DNA from: Torreya grandis
Lineage: Eukaryota > Streptophyta > Pinopsida > Cupressales > Taxaceae
Length of the DNA: 64,000 nt
Direction: 5' to 3'
Assembly: GCA_037957365.1 (NCBI GenBank)
Contig: JARHVA010001425.1
Span: 832,501 to 896,500 of the forward strand
Shown here: positions 1 through 10,804 of the stretch, piece after piece
Position numbering within the stretch: position 1 is the stretch's first letter
Layout of the letters: the number at the start of each line of letters is the position of its first letter
Notes under the pieces: model-generated
Seen by the model: only the letters and a program-made list of their open reading frames with translations
Databases searched by the model: none
Told to the model about the DNA's origin: nothing
Position numbers and translations under genes: made by a program

Positions 1-1159
1 AACACATTAGTGGCTATGAGACTTGTAAATAATTATGAATAATGTAACAGTAGTGGTTGTATACTTATAATTAAGGATTATTCTAATGTACCAATGTACT
101 TTTCCCTTTCTATTATTCATTTCATGAGAAATACACGTCTAATATTCCATTTGAAACTGTTTGAAAACTAAATGGATCATATTTTAACCAATGGGTTAAT
201 TATATTTTTGAATTTACTACTCTAAATACATTTATTAGTTAAATGTTGAAATATATTGATGTTATAAGTAATATATGGCTTTATTAAAGAAAATAAAAAA
301 ATTGAGTAACTTTTATGTATCTCAATGGGGTTACAACAATTTGAATGTTTTTGAATATTTAATTTTTTTGGGATATTTGATTTGTTTTGGTCAATGTGGT
401 TCAAATGGATCAAGTTTGTTATTATAGGAGTGTCTTGAGTGAAAAATGTTCCTATGATGCTCCTCTTTTCTCCTTACTTGATTATTAGAATTAACATCAT
501 CATTGTGTGGTATGTGAACTAATCTTCCCTTGTAGGAAAATGAAATACCTAGTTATTTTGATCTATTTGAGATTTCATTTGGTATAGCCAAAATGTGCCC
601 AATGTAGAATTATATTGATTTATGTGGGGAATAATCCAAAATTTCATTTGGACAACATATGGACCACAATAAATTAGTAATATTATGTATCCTAATGAGT
701 TTTTCCAAATTTTTTTATAATGTAAGTCTTTGATGACATAACCACATTGTGCCAAATGTCTTTCAATACAAAATATTTTTATCCTTTATAGGATATATAT
801 GATTATGGTGAAAATACGCTTGACCCATGAAAAATATCATTTTTAAATCCTTATGGTGAGGGTGATTTTTGCTTAGTTTTGAATTGGTTGTGAAGTATGT
901 ACATCTTGTATTGGTCCCGTATTGAGTAATTTTTGTAAAGGTGTCATATAAAGATTGAAATGTTGCATGTTTGTTAATTATATTCACTTGGTAATTCATT
1001 CCCATCATATGTGTCATGGACAAAGCATTTTTACTTTATAGGAGAGATATTTAAGTCTTTACTATATTTGAGTAGGAAACAAGCATATCTATATACATCC
1101 ATGTATAGGTGGGTAAATGAAGTATAATGTTTATATAATTCCCTTTATTTTAGTGGACG
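1..1159 (-). other. decayed downstream part of host 0 gag, no assignable domain
   Basis: This stretch lies just 3' of the gag remnant on the minus strand. It holds only short open stretches, the longest 86 codons at 763-1023, separated by stops. I see no zinc knuckle, protease or RT motif. It is probably the decayed C-terminal part of the same gag, but nothing visible proves this. The rest of the element would lie beyond the left edge of the window. Confidence 0.35.
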
Positions 1160-2330
1160 AGTAATACCTCTACTAAATAGGAATTGCAGTTCTAAATTTG
1201 AAGGTTGATATGTAAGGAATATGATGCATTTTAAAATTGAATATCATAATCTTGAAGAGATTCATCATTATATTATTTGAAGTTTTTCAAATCTTCCAAT
1301 GTAAATTCTAGCACATTGTGTGTATTAAAGGCTGAGAAAAAAACATCTTCTAATTACTTTGGTGTAGTTAAGGAACCATTTGATAAACTATAGAACTAGT
1401 CACAAGCTTCATGTATAAGGCTCATATGATTTTTTTAAACAATATTCATTAATCTTTAGCCCAATTTTCAAAAGAATGTACATATTGAATTATATGTTTG
1501 GAAGTATCTTCATGGCCAAAAAATACAAATAATATTAACATGTTAAACTCTTGTGGGTAAGGATATTCAAGTACATATTTTTTAAGAGGTTGATTTTGGA
1601 TAATGTAATAATTAGTAATACCATTATAAGATGACATTTTTACTTTGAGAAGTGAGACTTGCCTTTGGATATATCCTATAGTAATCATTATAGATATAAG
1701 ATAAGCATTGGGAATTGTTAAAATTTGCAAAGATGTGATCATTTTTGGTAATTCACCATCTATTTAGAACATAGGAATAATGGATGTTTCATTATTACAA
1801 GCAATTTGTTTAATATTTACATCACTTGAAACATTTGGTAATGGTACGTCCTTTGAAAAATTAGGAACCTTTGGAAATGGTATATCATTTGAAATTCTTG
1901 GGACCTTTGGTATATCATGTAAAAGTTTTGGAATATTTGGTAATAATATAGTACTTCCTTTGAAATATTTGGTAATGATGCCTTTTCTGGAAACTTTGGA
2001 ATCTTTGGTAGTTGCATATTATTTGGAAATGTTAGAACTTTTGGTAAAGGTACATTGTTTGGAGTTTTTAAGGAAGCCATGATGGCCTTGTAAATAGTGT
2101 GAAAAACACACAGTCAAATAATGGGAGATTAGAGTGTGAATTATTAATAATGGGTGCACTTTTTGGAAATTTAAGAACATTTTGTAATTACATTATTTTT
2201 CATAAAGAAACATTCCCATCATTTGATGTTTGTAGAGAAGTCATGATATCCTTGTTAACATTACAAAAATTTCATGATTAAATAAAGGAGAATTTGGCCC
2301 ATGAATATACATATTTATTTTAGGAAAGTT
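1160..2330 (-). pseudogene. degenerate Ty3/gypsy gag (host 0)
   Basis: This is a remnant of a retrotransposon capsid (gag) gene read on the minus strand. The N-terminal part (about 2080-1817) is rich in proline and has imperfect repeats of a LPKxPxFP type. The core follows at 1742-1449 and continues past a stop, with GSLTTPKQLED-like and FTLEDLKNFK motifs near 1350-1290 and a YNDESLQDYDIQF-like motif near 1250, the usual order in gypsy gag. Several stops interrupt the frame, and some stand where Gln is expected. A primer site and LTR edge lie upstream at 2724-2744 on the same strand, which supports gag as the first gene of a minus-strand element. The remainder of that element is outside the window. 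I read these motifs by eye and frame jumps are likely, so the limits are approximate. Confidence 0.55.
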
Positions 2331-2743
2331 TGTAACATGTTGAACATCACCATGATGTGAGGACCTACCTTTTTGGTTTCTAATAAGATTGACCATGAAA
2401 CCCAACAAAGGTCATTGATGAATAATGGAAGTGGGGTGGTAACTATTAGAACCTTGAGGGGTATGTTGGTTAATGAAATGGGTCAAACATGCATGTTTTT
2501 ATTCACTTGATAAATTTTGAAATTGCTTGTGCTCAATATATATGGCTTTATAAATATATACCTCTTCCTGGTCCTAGGCTATGATTGATCTTATAAATGG
2601 TGCCATACGAGAAACCTTGATTTTATCTTTGGTAAAATAAAGAATAAAATATATCAAAAGTAAAGTATGAAACCTTAGGAAGCTAAAAAACACTAGAATA
2701 AACTATGGTTACATAAGATGACTTAGTGATCAGGTTCACCAAA
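2331..2743 (-). other. host 0 leader with putative primer-binding site
   Basis: Non-coding leader between gag and LTR. On the minus strand, positions 2741-2724 read TGGTGAACCTGATCAC, two bases inside an LTR edge (TGTTTAACC, plus strand, from 2744). The primer site resembles the TGGCACACCCGAT of element 1, differing mainly by C/T changes. The identity of the tRNA is unknown. Confidence 0.45.
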
Positions 2744-2954
2744 TGTTTAACCCCTTTTTAAAAGGTATGGAGGGTTAAGGGGATATAATTACCTATACAC
2801 AAGGATGAATTAAACAATTATAGAGTAGATTAATTAATTGAAAACTCAAATAAATCAATATTATATAATTAAAATGCTAAGTTGTGTTAAATATAGAAAG
2901 TACCCTCAAAATAGTAATTTTATTACATAAACATGAAGAAGAGATAATACTTAG
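2744..2954 (-). repeat. left piece of host 0 5' LTR
   Basis: On the plus strand this starts TGTTTAACC directly outside the putative primer site. It is cut at 2955-2959 by the insertion of element 1 (target duplication CTTAT) and should resume at 25867. I could not find the other end or a second copy, so calling it an LTR rests on the primer site and the TG edge alone. Confidence 0.4.
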
Positions 2955-2959
2955 CTTAT

Positions 2960-4347
2960 TATTTCAGAGAATTTTAGCTTATATTCCAGGAAAGGGAAAA
3001 GAAAGAAATTAGATATGGGTATGGTAGAAGAACCTATTTGGTTGTGTACGCATTGAATCAGATGATTGTAGAGAGATCTTCTTTGGCTTGGGAGGAATGA
3101 CTTGTATATAAGACAACACTAAAGCAATGGTTGGTTAAATAGATAGCTAGGTGGATTGTCTAGTGCTAGATATATCCTTGAAGTAAGATCTCCTTGGGGG
3201 TTGTAAATCCATGCTTTTTGAAATAATTAAGTTCAAAAATCAAAAGTTAAAGTACTTGCATAAATGATAGAAGATACTAAAATTAAATAAAAGAAATGAT
3301 TGATAAAGAAATTGATGAAGTTGACTAATTATAGTAATAAGTGGGTCAATACTAATGCTAAATAGCTTTGGTATGGTTTAAAAAATAGGTTAGGGATCTA
3401 TGAGCAGGCGGAGGAAAAGAAAGTTGGATTTGGTTGAGGTCTAGTAGGTGAAAATAACTTGCTATTATTTTGTGCCATAATGATCATCAATGATTGAGGT
3501 GACCATCGGTGATGGAGGTGACCATCATTGGTTAAGGTGACCATTGGTAGTTGGCATAACTGTCAGTAGTTAGGAAAAACTGTCGGTGGTTAGGATGACC
3601 ATTAATGATTACTGGAGGTTGGGTCTAGGTGATAAAAGGCTGATTGATTAGGTTTTAAAATAAGGTTTTGAGAAATTTGTTTGGGCTGGGCTGATTATGA
3701 AGTATAGATAAAGTGATTAAATAGTTAAAAATAAATACTTAGCTTTTATATGGTTGATAAGATGAATGGCTGAGGCAAAAAACTTGTTGATGGAGTCTAG
3801 AATGATTTTAGTAGAGTAACGATATGGCTATTGGTTGATGGATGATAATACTTCAGCTCTCTATCATGATGGCTAGATTACTGGATCACTAGAAGAACAC
3901 TACAAAAGAAAATTTGGATATAAAATATCTTGATAGTTATGGATCCCTTTTCATCTCCTGCCCCTCTCTTCTTATAAGCAAAAAGAAGAGGTGGAAGTGT
4001 AGGTTCAAACTTGATATCTAAATATAACTTGTGCATGCATTGGATCGCACATGAATTAGATGAGCTAATTATTAAAAATAAAGGTAGAGTGATGTGGTAG
4101 TTAGTGGTTTAGATGGTATAACCCAACTGTCAATGGTCGGGGTGATCATCAATGGTTGGGGTGACTGTGAGTGGTTGATGGTTGAGGTCAAGTTGGGTTA
4201 AAAAGGCTAGTGGGCTAGTTTAACTAATTAGTTAAGTAACTTAAGGTTATGATAAAATGGTTGAGGGATGGTCCCTAAGAGGTCTTAAGGTGGTCTAAGG
4301 GTATTTATACATCTAGAATCATTGTGTATAATTTTTTAGTATCTACA
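2960..4347 (-). repeat. 3' LTR of element 1
   Basis: 1388 bp, matched by 24527-25861. In element orientation it starts TGTAGA. Its other end (plus TATTTCAG at 2960) shows TG decayed to TA. It is bounded outside by CTTAT. It contains 19-bp tandem repeats (3481-3614 and about 4124-4180). The adjacent internal sequence has only a weak A/G-rich tract (4348-4361, minus strand) where a polypurine tract is expected. Confidence 0.88.
3481..3614. repeat. 19-bp tandem repeat in element 1 LTR
   Basis: About seven units begin at 3481, 3500, 3519, 3538, 3557, about 3577 and 3596, each near TGACCATCGGTGGTTGGGG. The core ACCATCGATGGT is a perfect palindrome in the best copies. A shorter cluster lies at about 4124-4180, matching clusters in the other LTR lie at about 25046-25125 and 25634-25695, and internal copies occur around 11343-11475. 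Confidence 0.75.
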
Positions 4348-5129
4348 TTTTATGCCTTTTTGTTATGTAGTTTGTATTAGTAAATGACAAATTAAAAATA
4401 GAGTGTGGGTTGAAGGTTCAGTTGCCTCGAGTATGGGAGGAGGTGTTCCCCCTCAAACCAAGAAGTGATGAGGTAAAATAGAATTAGGTGAAAGTTTGAT
4501 GAGTGGTGAAGGTGATGATAAAGGGTGGGTGATAGGTTGGGCATTAAAGTACAAACATGCACATAAAGTATGATAGCCAAGATTGTGCATTGACTAAGTT
4601 ACCATAGGTGGTAAAAATTAAGGTGGATGCTAGAAGAATAAGTGATAAGTGGATCACATGACTATATTTAGGCATGGTGGTTGGGTATACTCATAAATTC
4701 AAGTCTCTTAGGTAAGGTCTATGTGTTATGGGTATCCAAGGTAGGAAGTGCTCTCGAGAAGACACAAATTGGTCTAGTGTAGTCATAGGTATCCGAGGTA
4801 GGAATGATCCCAAGAAGACATAAGTTGGTTATTTGTGAATAAGGTAATGCAAGAAAAATAAAAATAAAATTTCAACATGGCAATTATTATTAGTGTGGTC
4901 AAAAGGACCAAGGTAAGGTTGTTGCAAAATGTGCACTAATTTGAGCTAAAATAGCCAGTAGCGAGGTGATATGGTTGTCGGTTGAGGTAGGTAGAGAAGG
5001 TAATCTCCATGGGTGGGCACTAAGTTGGGTATGTAAAAAATTAGTTTCTTGAGGCAAAATCAAAAATGCTAACCTCTTGACCATTGTTGGTCAGGATTCT
5101 GGAAGTCGATTGTTATTAGTCACCCTGAT
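4348..5129 (-). other. element 1 3' untranslated region, left of copia
   Basis: Internal sequence of element 1 between its 3' LTR and the copia insertion. No convincing coding sequence. It holds scattered GGTGGTTGGGGT-like copies of the LTR 19-bp motif, and the copia element landed in one of them (CACCCTGAT / CTGATCGTCAGTGG). Confidence 0.7.
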
Positions 5130-5855
5130 TGTTGGGGGATTAAACCAACAATAGATTACACTTGTGAAAGCAATAAACGCGGAAATAAATCAGATAGATA
5201 AGTAACTGAAATGATAAATAACACAGAACAAGATATACAAGAAAACACCCTGAAAACTTGTATTGAAACTCTTTACAATAGGAATACAATTTGAAGAAAC
5301 TTCGTTCTTCCACACCTCTCTCAGATGCACACAAGATCTCTCACTAGATCTCTATTCCTCAAGAGCTCTCTCTCAAGTACACTCAAATCCAACAACCTGG
5401 ATTGATGCAACTCTGTACTGTCCTTCAAACATTCACAATGTTCTACTCTTACAGTTCTACACTTCTACTACAATTCTAAGCTAAGAAGATCTTCCCTACA
5501 TATAGAAATAGGAAACTTGAGCATGCTCTTACAACAAACAGTTAAGCCTCTTGAACAAGGGCTCTAAAAATAATATTGCTAATAATAGAGACGCAAGCTT
5601 GAGTCCACGACTCAAACTTATCATGCAAACACTCGCTGCTATCCACGGAAATACCTTTCTGGACACACAAGTAACCGACATCGGTTCCTGCCTGTTCGCC
5701 TGTGAACGTCGCCAGCCGACCCTACCACCGACGTCGGTGCCTCTGCAACTGCTACTAACCGACGTCGGTCGCTCCTGACCGACGCCGGCGTCTGTGTAGA
5801 CCCGAACCTATTTTAGTATGCTCCTTGGTGAAGCTTTTAGCTCCACACCCTAACA
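5130..5855 (-). repeat. 3' LTR of copia element C
   Basis: 726 bp, plus strand TGTTGGGGG to CCCTAACA, with terminal TGTT/AACA inverted repeats. It matches 10079-10804. It contains four copies of an ACCGACGTCGGT-type palindrome at 5674, 5727, 5758 and 5778. The LTR is much richer in CpG than the surrounding DNA. Confidence 0.97.
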
Positions 5856-5866
5856 ATCTCCCACTT
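5856..5866 (-). other. copia polypurine tract
   Basis: Minus strand AAGTGGGAGAT lies directly upstream of the 3' LTR. This is the usual position and composition of the plus-strand DNA primer in copia elements. Confidence 0.8.
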
Positions 5867-5926
5867 GGAGATAAACCAGCTGCACCAACCTGTACAGCAT
5901 CATCTTCTAGCTCCTCCATCTTCAAC

Positions 5927-6493
5927 TCAATCATGAAGACCAATAGAAGTTGAATGAAGATTCAACTTCTCCTTAGTAACCGGCTTTGTTAGCATATCAG
6001 CAGGATTCTTGTCTGTATGAATTTTCTCCAGCTTCAACTCACCATCTTCCAATACCTGCTGTATGAAGTGGTACCTTAGCTGTATGTGCTTGGTTCTAGA
6101 GTGAAAGGCCAAGTTCTTGGCCAAATGGATTGCACTCTGACTATCACTGTACAATCTGCAACTCCCATGCTCCCTTCCAAGCTCTTCCATAAACTGTGTC
6201 ATCCATATCATCTCCTTGCTAGCTTTTGTAGCTGCAATATATTCTGCTTCTGTAGTTGACAAGGCTACAACCTTCTGCAACTTAGATATCCAACTAACCG
6301 CTGTTCCACCTACAGTAAAAACATAACCTGTGGTGTTCCTCCTGCCATCCAAATCCCCTGCCATATCTAAATCTACATAGCCATGTAGAGAAGTATCTGA
6401 ACCTCCATAGCATAAATGCTTGCTGCTGGTTCCTCTCAGATATCTAAGGATCCATTGAACCGCTTTCCAATGCTCCTTACCTGGATTGGCCAT
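5927..6493 (-). pseudogene. copia RNase H domain (3' end of gag-pol, out of frame)
   Basis: C-terminal part of the copia polyprotein, about 188 codons. RNase H degrades the RNA strand during reverse transcription. Visible motifs are GYVDLDMAGD (residues 39-48; the family usually has W where M stands), STTEAEYIA (79-87), SDSQSAI (116-122) and RTKHIQLRYHFI near 133-144, the copia order. The stop lies at 5927-5929, about 60 bp from the polypurine tract, as expected. It overlaps the upstream frame by 58 bp in another frame. The homologous start is not the ATG but a continuation from the RT domain (YMANPGKEHW), so a small deletion near 6493-6510 separates it from pol. The domain itself has no internal stop. 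Confidence 0.93.
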
Positions 6494-9400
6494 ATACTTA
6501 CTACTCCCACTGCTTGGGCAATATCTAGTCTAGTACACACCATTGCATACATCAAACTCCCTATTGCGGAAGAATATGGAACCTTACTCATGTACTCTAC
6601 CTCATCATGTGAATTGGGACATTGTTCTTTGCTTAACTTAAAATGTCCAGCCATAGGTGTACTTACCGGTTTTGCATCCTGCATATTAAACCTCTCCAAC
6701 ACCTTATTCACATAATCTTCTTGAGACAATATGAACCTGTGATTTTTTCTGTCTCTCCTAATGCTCATGCCAAGGATTTTCTTCGCTGCTCCCAAATCCT
6801 TCATAGCAAATGTTTGAGCTAACTTCTCCTTAAGCTCAGAGATATCTTGCATGTGAGACCCTGCAACCAGCATGTCATCTACATACAACAATAGAATAAT
6901 ATATCTACCATTATCAAATCTCTTGAAATATACACAATGGTCTGATTGACACCTACTGTAGCCATGCTCAGTCATAAACCTGTCAAATTTCAAGTACCAC
7001 TGCCTTAGAGCTTGCTTGAGGCCATACAAGCTTTTCTTTAACCTGCACACAAACTTCTCCTTACCCTTGACCTCAAAACCTTCTGGCTGTTCCATATAAA
7101 TTTCCTCATCCAAATCTCCATAAAGAAATGCTGTCTTAACATCTAGCTGCTCGAGATGCAAATCCTCAAAAGCAACCAAAGACAATACAACCCTTATAGA
7201 AGTCATCTTAACAACAGGAGAAAAAATTTCACCAAAGTCAATACCTGGCTTTTGTGCAAATCCTTTTACCACTAATCTGGCCTTATATCGCATCTGTCCA
7301 ACCTCACTTTCCTTCAACCTGTAGGTCCATCTGTTCTTTAGTGTTCTCTTACCAGCTGGCAATTCAACCAAATCCCATGTTTGGTTCTCTCTTAAGGACT
7401 CCATCTCCTCAACCATGCCATGCTCCCACTTACTCCTGGACTCCACCTGTAATGCTTCTTCAAAACTCTCTGGTTCTCCACCATCAGTTAGCAATAAATA
7501 ATATAAGGAAGGAGAATATCTAATTGGAGGCTTACTTACCCTTTCAGACCTCCTGGTGGGTGTCTTGGACTTGTTTTCAACAATCTGTCCACCCAAATTT
7601 TTTGACAGTGACCGACCTCGGCCATCTGTAGACCTGTCACTCGCCGTCATCGGTTCTGCCTGACCGACCTCGGTGCCTGGTCTGCCGACGTCGGTCTCTG
7701 TATGACCGACATCGGTCTCTGTACTGCCGATGCCGGTTCTAACCCTGCCGACGTCCGTCTCTGTGTTTTCCTGCAAGTGATTATTTTTAATTCCCGCGAG
7801 CTCATTTTGGACCATAACTTCATCCAATTCACTATTGCTCTGCCCAGATTGATCCAGCTTCCTTATCTGATCACTGTACATCACTCTTTCATTGAAAACA
7901 ACATCACGGCTCTTGATTACCTTGTTAGTTCCTAGATTCCAAAATCTGAAACCAAAATCATCTGAGCCATAGCCTATAAACGTGCACCTCATAGACTTAG
8001 GATCAAGCTTCTTTCTATTTTCCTTATCTATATGCACAAAGGCTTCACTACCAAAAACTTTGAGATATGAGAGATCTACCTTTTTACCTGTCCATGCCTC
8101 TTCTGGAATTCCACCATCCAGAGCTGTAGAGGGTCCTCTGTTAATCAGGTACACTGCGGTGTCAACTGCTTCTGCCCAAAACTCTAAGGGCAACCCTGCA
8201 TGCAATCTCATACATCTTGCACGCTCCATGATAGTTCTGTTCATCTTTTCAGCAATACCATTCTGCTGAGGTGTCCTTGGAACCGTTCTTTGCCTACGGA
8301 TTCCTTGTGTATAACAATACAATTTGAACTTAAGACTGCAGAACTCACCGCCATTATCAGATCTCAGGCACTTTAACTTTCTGCCTGTTTCATTCTCAAC
8401 CATAGCCTTCCAAAACTTAAAAGTCTCAAAAACATCAGATTTCTTTTTAATACAGTAGATCCATACCTTTCTTGTGGCGTCATCTATGAATGTAACATAG
8501 TACCGTGATCTACCAATAGAGGCTACCTGAGCCGGTCCCCACACGTCTGTGTGAACAAGCTGCAACTTTTGCCTTTTCTTAGTAGACCCAGTCTTGAGAA
8601 AACTAACCCTTTTCTGTTTTCCAAATACACAATGCTCACAAAACTCTAGATCCATACTTTTCAAATCTGAAAGCATACCTTTAGACTTAAGTATTGACAT
8701 CCCCTTCTCACTCATGTGGCCAAGCCTTGAGTGCCATAATTTACAATCCACACCTGAAGTAGATAAAACTGAAGGAGATTTGTTAGTAACACAATTACAC
8801 AGATAGAGAGTACCTTCTCTCTTACCTCTGGCCATAACTAGTGCACCCTTGGTCACCTTCCAAGAATCTGCTGTGAGAGTTACTGTACAACCCTCATCAC
8901 CTAGCTTACCTGCAGAAATCAAATTTCTCTTCAAAGTAGGAACATGCATCACTTCTCTCAACACCCATGTGTTGCCATTCTGCATCTTCAGCTGCACTTT
9001 ACCTTTGCCAGTAATCTTACAAGGCTCATCATCCCCTAAGTACACTATTCCAAAATCTCCATGGATATAGTCACTGAAATACTCTCTGTTAGGGGTAGCA
9101 TGAAAAGATGCACCAGAATCTAATACCCAAGATTCTATGTTATTATGCAAAGAGAAAATTAAAGCATCCTGTGCAATACCTGCAACCTTGGCTTCTTCCT
9201 TTCCTTCGTGTTGGTTGTCCTCCTTGGGCTTTGACCAACAATCTCTGCTTATGTGCCCCATCTTTCCACAGTTCCAGCATTGTGGCTTCCTGCCATTCCT
9301 GGATTTAGATCTTCCTCTCACCTTAGACTTAGATCTTGATCTCCTCTTGCTCTTTTCTTTTTGCCTTCCCCTGCTCTCAAAATTTAAAGCGTTCCCAGAT

Positions 9401-9504
9401 GTCTCTTCTGTGCTTTTCCTGCGTATTTCCTCATTCAAGATAACACTAACCACATCCTCTACTTTCAAAATATTTGATGCAGATGCAGTATTAGAAACTG
9501 CCAT
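6436..9504 (-). pseudogene. copia pol polyprotein: zinc knuckle, protease, integrase, RT
   Basis: 1022 codons in gag's frame, separated from gag by one TAG. Domains in order: basic Arg/Ser/Lys-rich stretch (45-73); zinc knuckle CX2CX4HX4C (C76, C79, H84, C89); aspartic protease DSGA (129-132); integrase zinc finger (H258, H263, C289, C292); integrase core with D320, D383 and E419; a linker with 21-bp-encoded TDVG repeats (583-631); RT with QLDVKTAF (786-793) and YVDD (874-877). All catalytic residues I can check are present. The last 19 residues (from about 1004) are out-of-frame read-through after a frameshift, so RNase H is cut off. The ATG at 9504 is not a true start: the frame is open back to the TAG at 9517. 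Length and content fit a normal copia polyprotein, so the damage is slight and recent. Confidence 0.95.
7643..7758 (-). repeat. 21-bp repeats of an ACCGACGTCGGT palindrome inside pol
   Basis: Copies start at 7663, 7684, 7705, 7726 and 7747, spaced exactly 21 bp, with an out-of-phase copy at 7643 (20 bp away). A further degenerate copy lies near 7611. Units encode seven residues of the type TDVGxxx in the linker between integrase and RT. The same 12-bp palindrome occurs four times in each LTR of this element. Confidence 0.9.
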
Positions 9505-9516
9505 TACTAAGCCATG

Positions 9517-9996
9517 CTAGCTTTCAGGCAAAGAACATAATATCAAAAGAGCTTTTATTTCATCTTCAAATACAATATTGACAGAACTTAACTGATTAAC
9601 AATTCCATTGAAATCATTCAGATGAGTAGAAACAGATCCACCTTCATTCATATGCAAATTAAATAATTGCTTCATAAGATATACCTTATTTGAAGCTGAG
9701 GGTTTTTCATACATATTTGCTAACGTGGTCATCAACTCTACCGTAGTTTTTGCCTGTGACAAATTAGATATCACAGTGGAGGCCAGACTCAGTCTTATAG
9801 ACCCAAGAGCCTTTCTGTCAAGAACTTCCCATTCTTCATCCTCCATGTCCTTGGGCTTCTTTGCTATCCCACCTAACGGTAAGTAGAGATCTTTCTGATA
9901 CAGATAGTCCTCTATCTGCATTCTCCAATGTTGGTAGTTCTTGCCATTAAACTTTTCCATTCTCAGCTTACTTTCTTCTGCCATTGCTTCTCCCAC
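9517..9996 (-). pseudogene. copia gag (capsid) N-terminal part
   Basis: 159 codons from ATG 9996 to TAG 9517-9519. It encodes the capsid domain of a copia element (UBN2/DUF4219 type) that packages the RNA. Visible motifs are KFNGKNYQHWRMQIEDYL near residues 14-31, then LDRKALGSIRLSL, KVYLMKQLFNLHM, and LILCSLPES at the end. In relatives a Trp follows LPES, so the TAG is most simply a Trp codon turned into a stop. The next codons continue in the same frame into the zinc knuckle and protease. The start is supported by the short leader: the primer site is only about 70 bp upstream at 10065-10076. Apart from the stop the gene looks intact. Confidence 0.93.
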
Positions 9997-10064
9997 TCAA
10001 ACAGAAATTCTTGCAAAAACCCTGTGAGCAACCTGTAATCTGTAACCTATAACCTATAACCAAG

Positions 10065-10076
10065 GCTCTGATACCA
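10065..10076 (-). other. copia primer-binding site (initiator Met tRNA)
   Basis: Minus strand TGGTATCAGAGC, two bases inside the 5' LTR. This is the classic copia primer site, complementary to the 3' end of the initiator methionine tRNA. The match continues as CTTGGTT. Confidence 0.95.
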
Positions 10077-10078
10077 CT

Positions 10079-10804
10079 TGTTGGGGGATCAAACCAATAA
10101 TAGATTACACTTGTGAAAGCAATAAACGCGGAAATAAATCAGATAGATAAGTAACTGAAATGATAAATAACAGAGAACAAGATATACAAGAAAACACCCT
10201 GAAAACTTGTATTGAAACTCTTTACAATAGGAATACAATTTGAAGAAACTTCGTTCTTCCACACCTTTCTCAGATGCACACAAGATCTCTCACTAGATCT
10301 CTATTCCTCAAGAGCTCTCTCTCAAGTACACTCAAATCCAACAACCTGGATTGATGCAACTCTGTACTGTCCTTCAAACATTCACAATGTTCTACTCTTA
10401 CAGTTCTACACTTCTACTACAATTCTAAGCTAAGAAGATCTTCCCTACATATAGAAATAGGAAACTTGAGCATGCTCTTACAACAAACAGTTAAGCCTCT
10501 TGAACAAGGGCTCTAAAAATAATATTGCTAATAATAGAGATGCAAGCTTGAGTCCACGACTCAAACTTATCATGCAAACACTCACTGCTGTCCACGGAAA
10601 TAACTTTCTGGACACACAGGTAACCGACGTCAGTTCCTGCCTGTTCGCCTGTGACCGTCGCCAGCCGACCCTACCACCGACGTCGATGCCTATGCAACTG
10701 CTACTAACCGACGTCGGTCGCTCCTGACCGATGCTGGCGTCTGTGTAGACCCGAACCTGTTTTAGTATGCTCCTTGGTGAAGCTTTTAGCTCCACACCCT
10801 AACA
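10079..10804 (-). repeat. 5' LTR of copia element C
   Basis: 726 bp, same length as the 3' LTR and about 17 single-base differences from it. Palindrome copies at 10623, 10676, 10707 and 10727 lie 66-181 bp from the 5' end of the LTR, that is in U3, upstream of a possible TATA box. Some copies have decayed (ACCGACGTCAGT, ACCGATGCTGGC). Confidence 0.97.
10446..10456 (-). promoter_or_regulatory. possible TATA box of copia 5' LTR
   Basis: Minus strand TTCTATATGTAGG about 350 bp into the LTR is the best TATA-like sequence. The palindrome cluster lies upstream of it, as enhancer elements would. No transcript start can be read from sequence alone. Confidence 0.35.

Larger units (their letters stand above)
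5130..10804 (-). mobile_element. element C: near-intact Ty1/copia retrotransposon
   Basis: A complete 5675-bp copia element: identical-length 726-bp LTRs, perfect target duplication CTGAT (5125-5129 and 10805-10809), an initiator-Met tRNA primer site, a polypurine tract, and one long gag-pol reading frame on the minus strand in the copia order gag, protease, integrase, RT, RNase H. By hand I count about 17 substitutions and no indels between the LTRs (about 2.3%), far fewer than in any other LTR pair here. The coding region is disabled by one in-frame TAG (9517-9519) and one frameshift near 6493-6510, so it probably cannot move by itself. It is clearly the most recent insertion in the window and lies inside element 1. 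Confidence 0.97.

Noticed and set aside
1780..2082. Plus-strand ORF with repeated FG and FGN, resembling a nucleoporin FG repeat
   Set aside because: It is the complement of a Pro-rich minus-strand repeat in front of a gag core, and the gag reading fits the neighbouring primer site and LTR.
5263..5484. 73-codon plus-strand ORF present in both copia LTRs (also 10212-10433)
   Set aside because: It is conserved only because the two LTRs are copies. It lies antisense to the element, has no recognisable motif and no reason to be translated.
7254..9520. Several plus-strand ORFs across the copia coding region (7254-7523, 7982-8269, 8594-8806, 9137-9520)
   Set aside because: These are antisense shadows of the well-supported minus-strand pol and gag.
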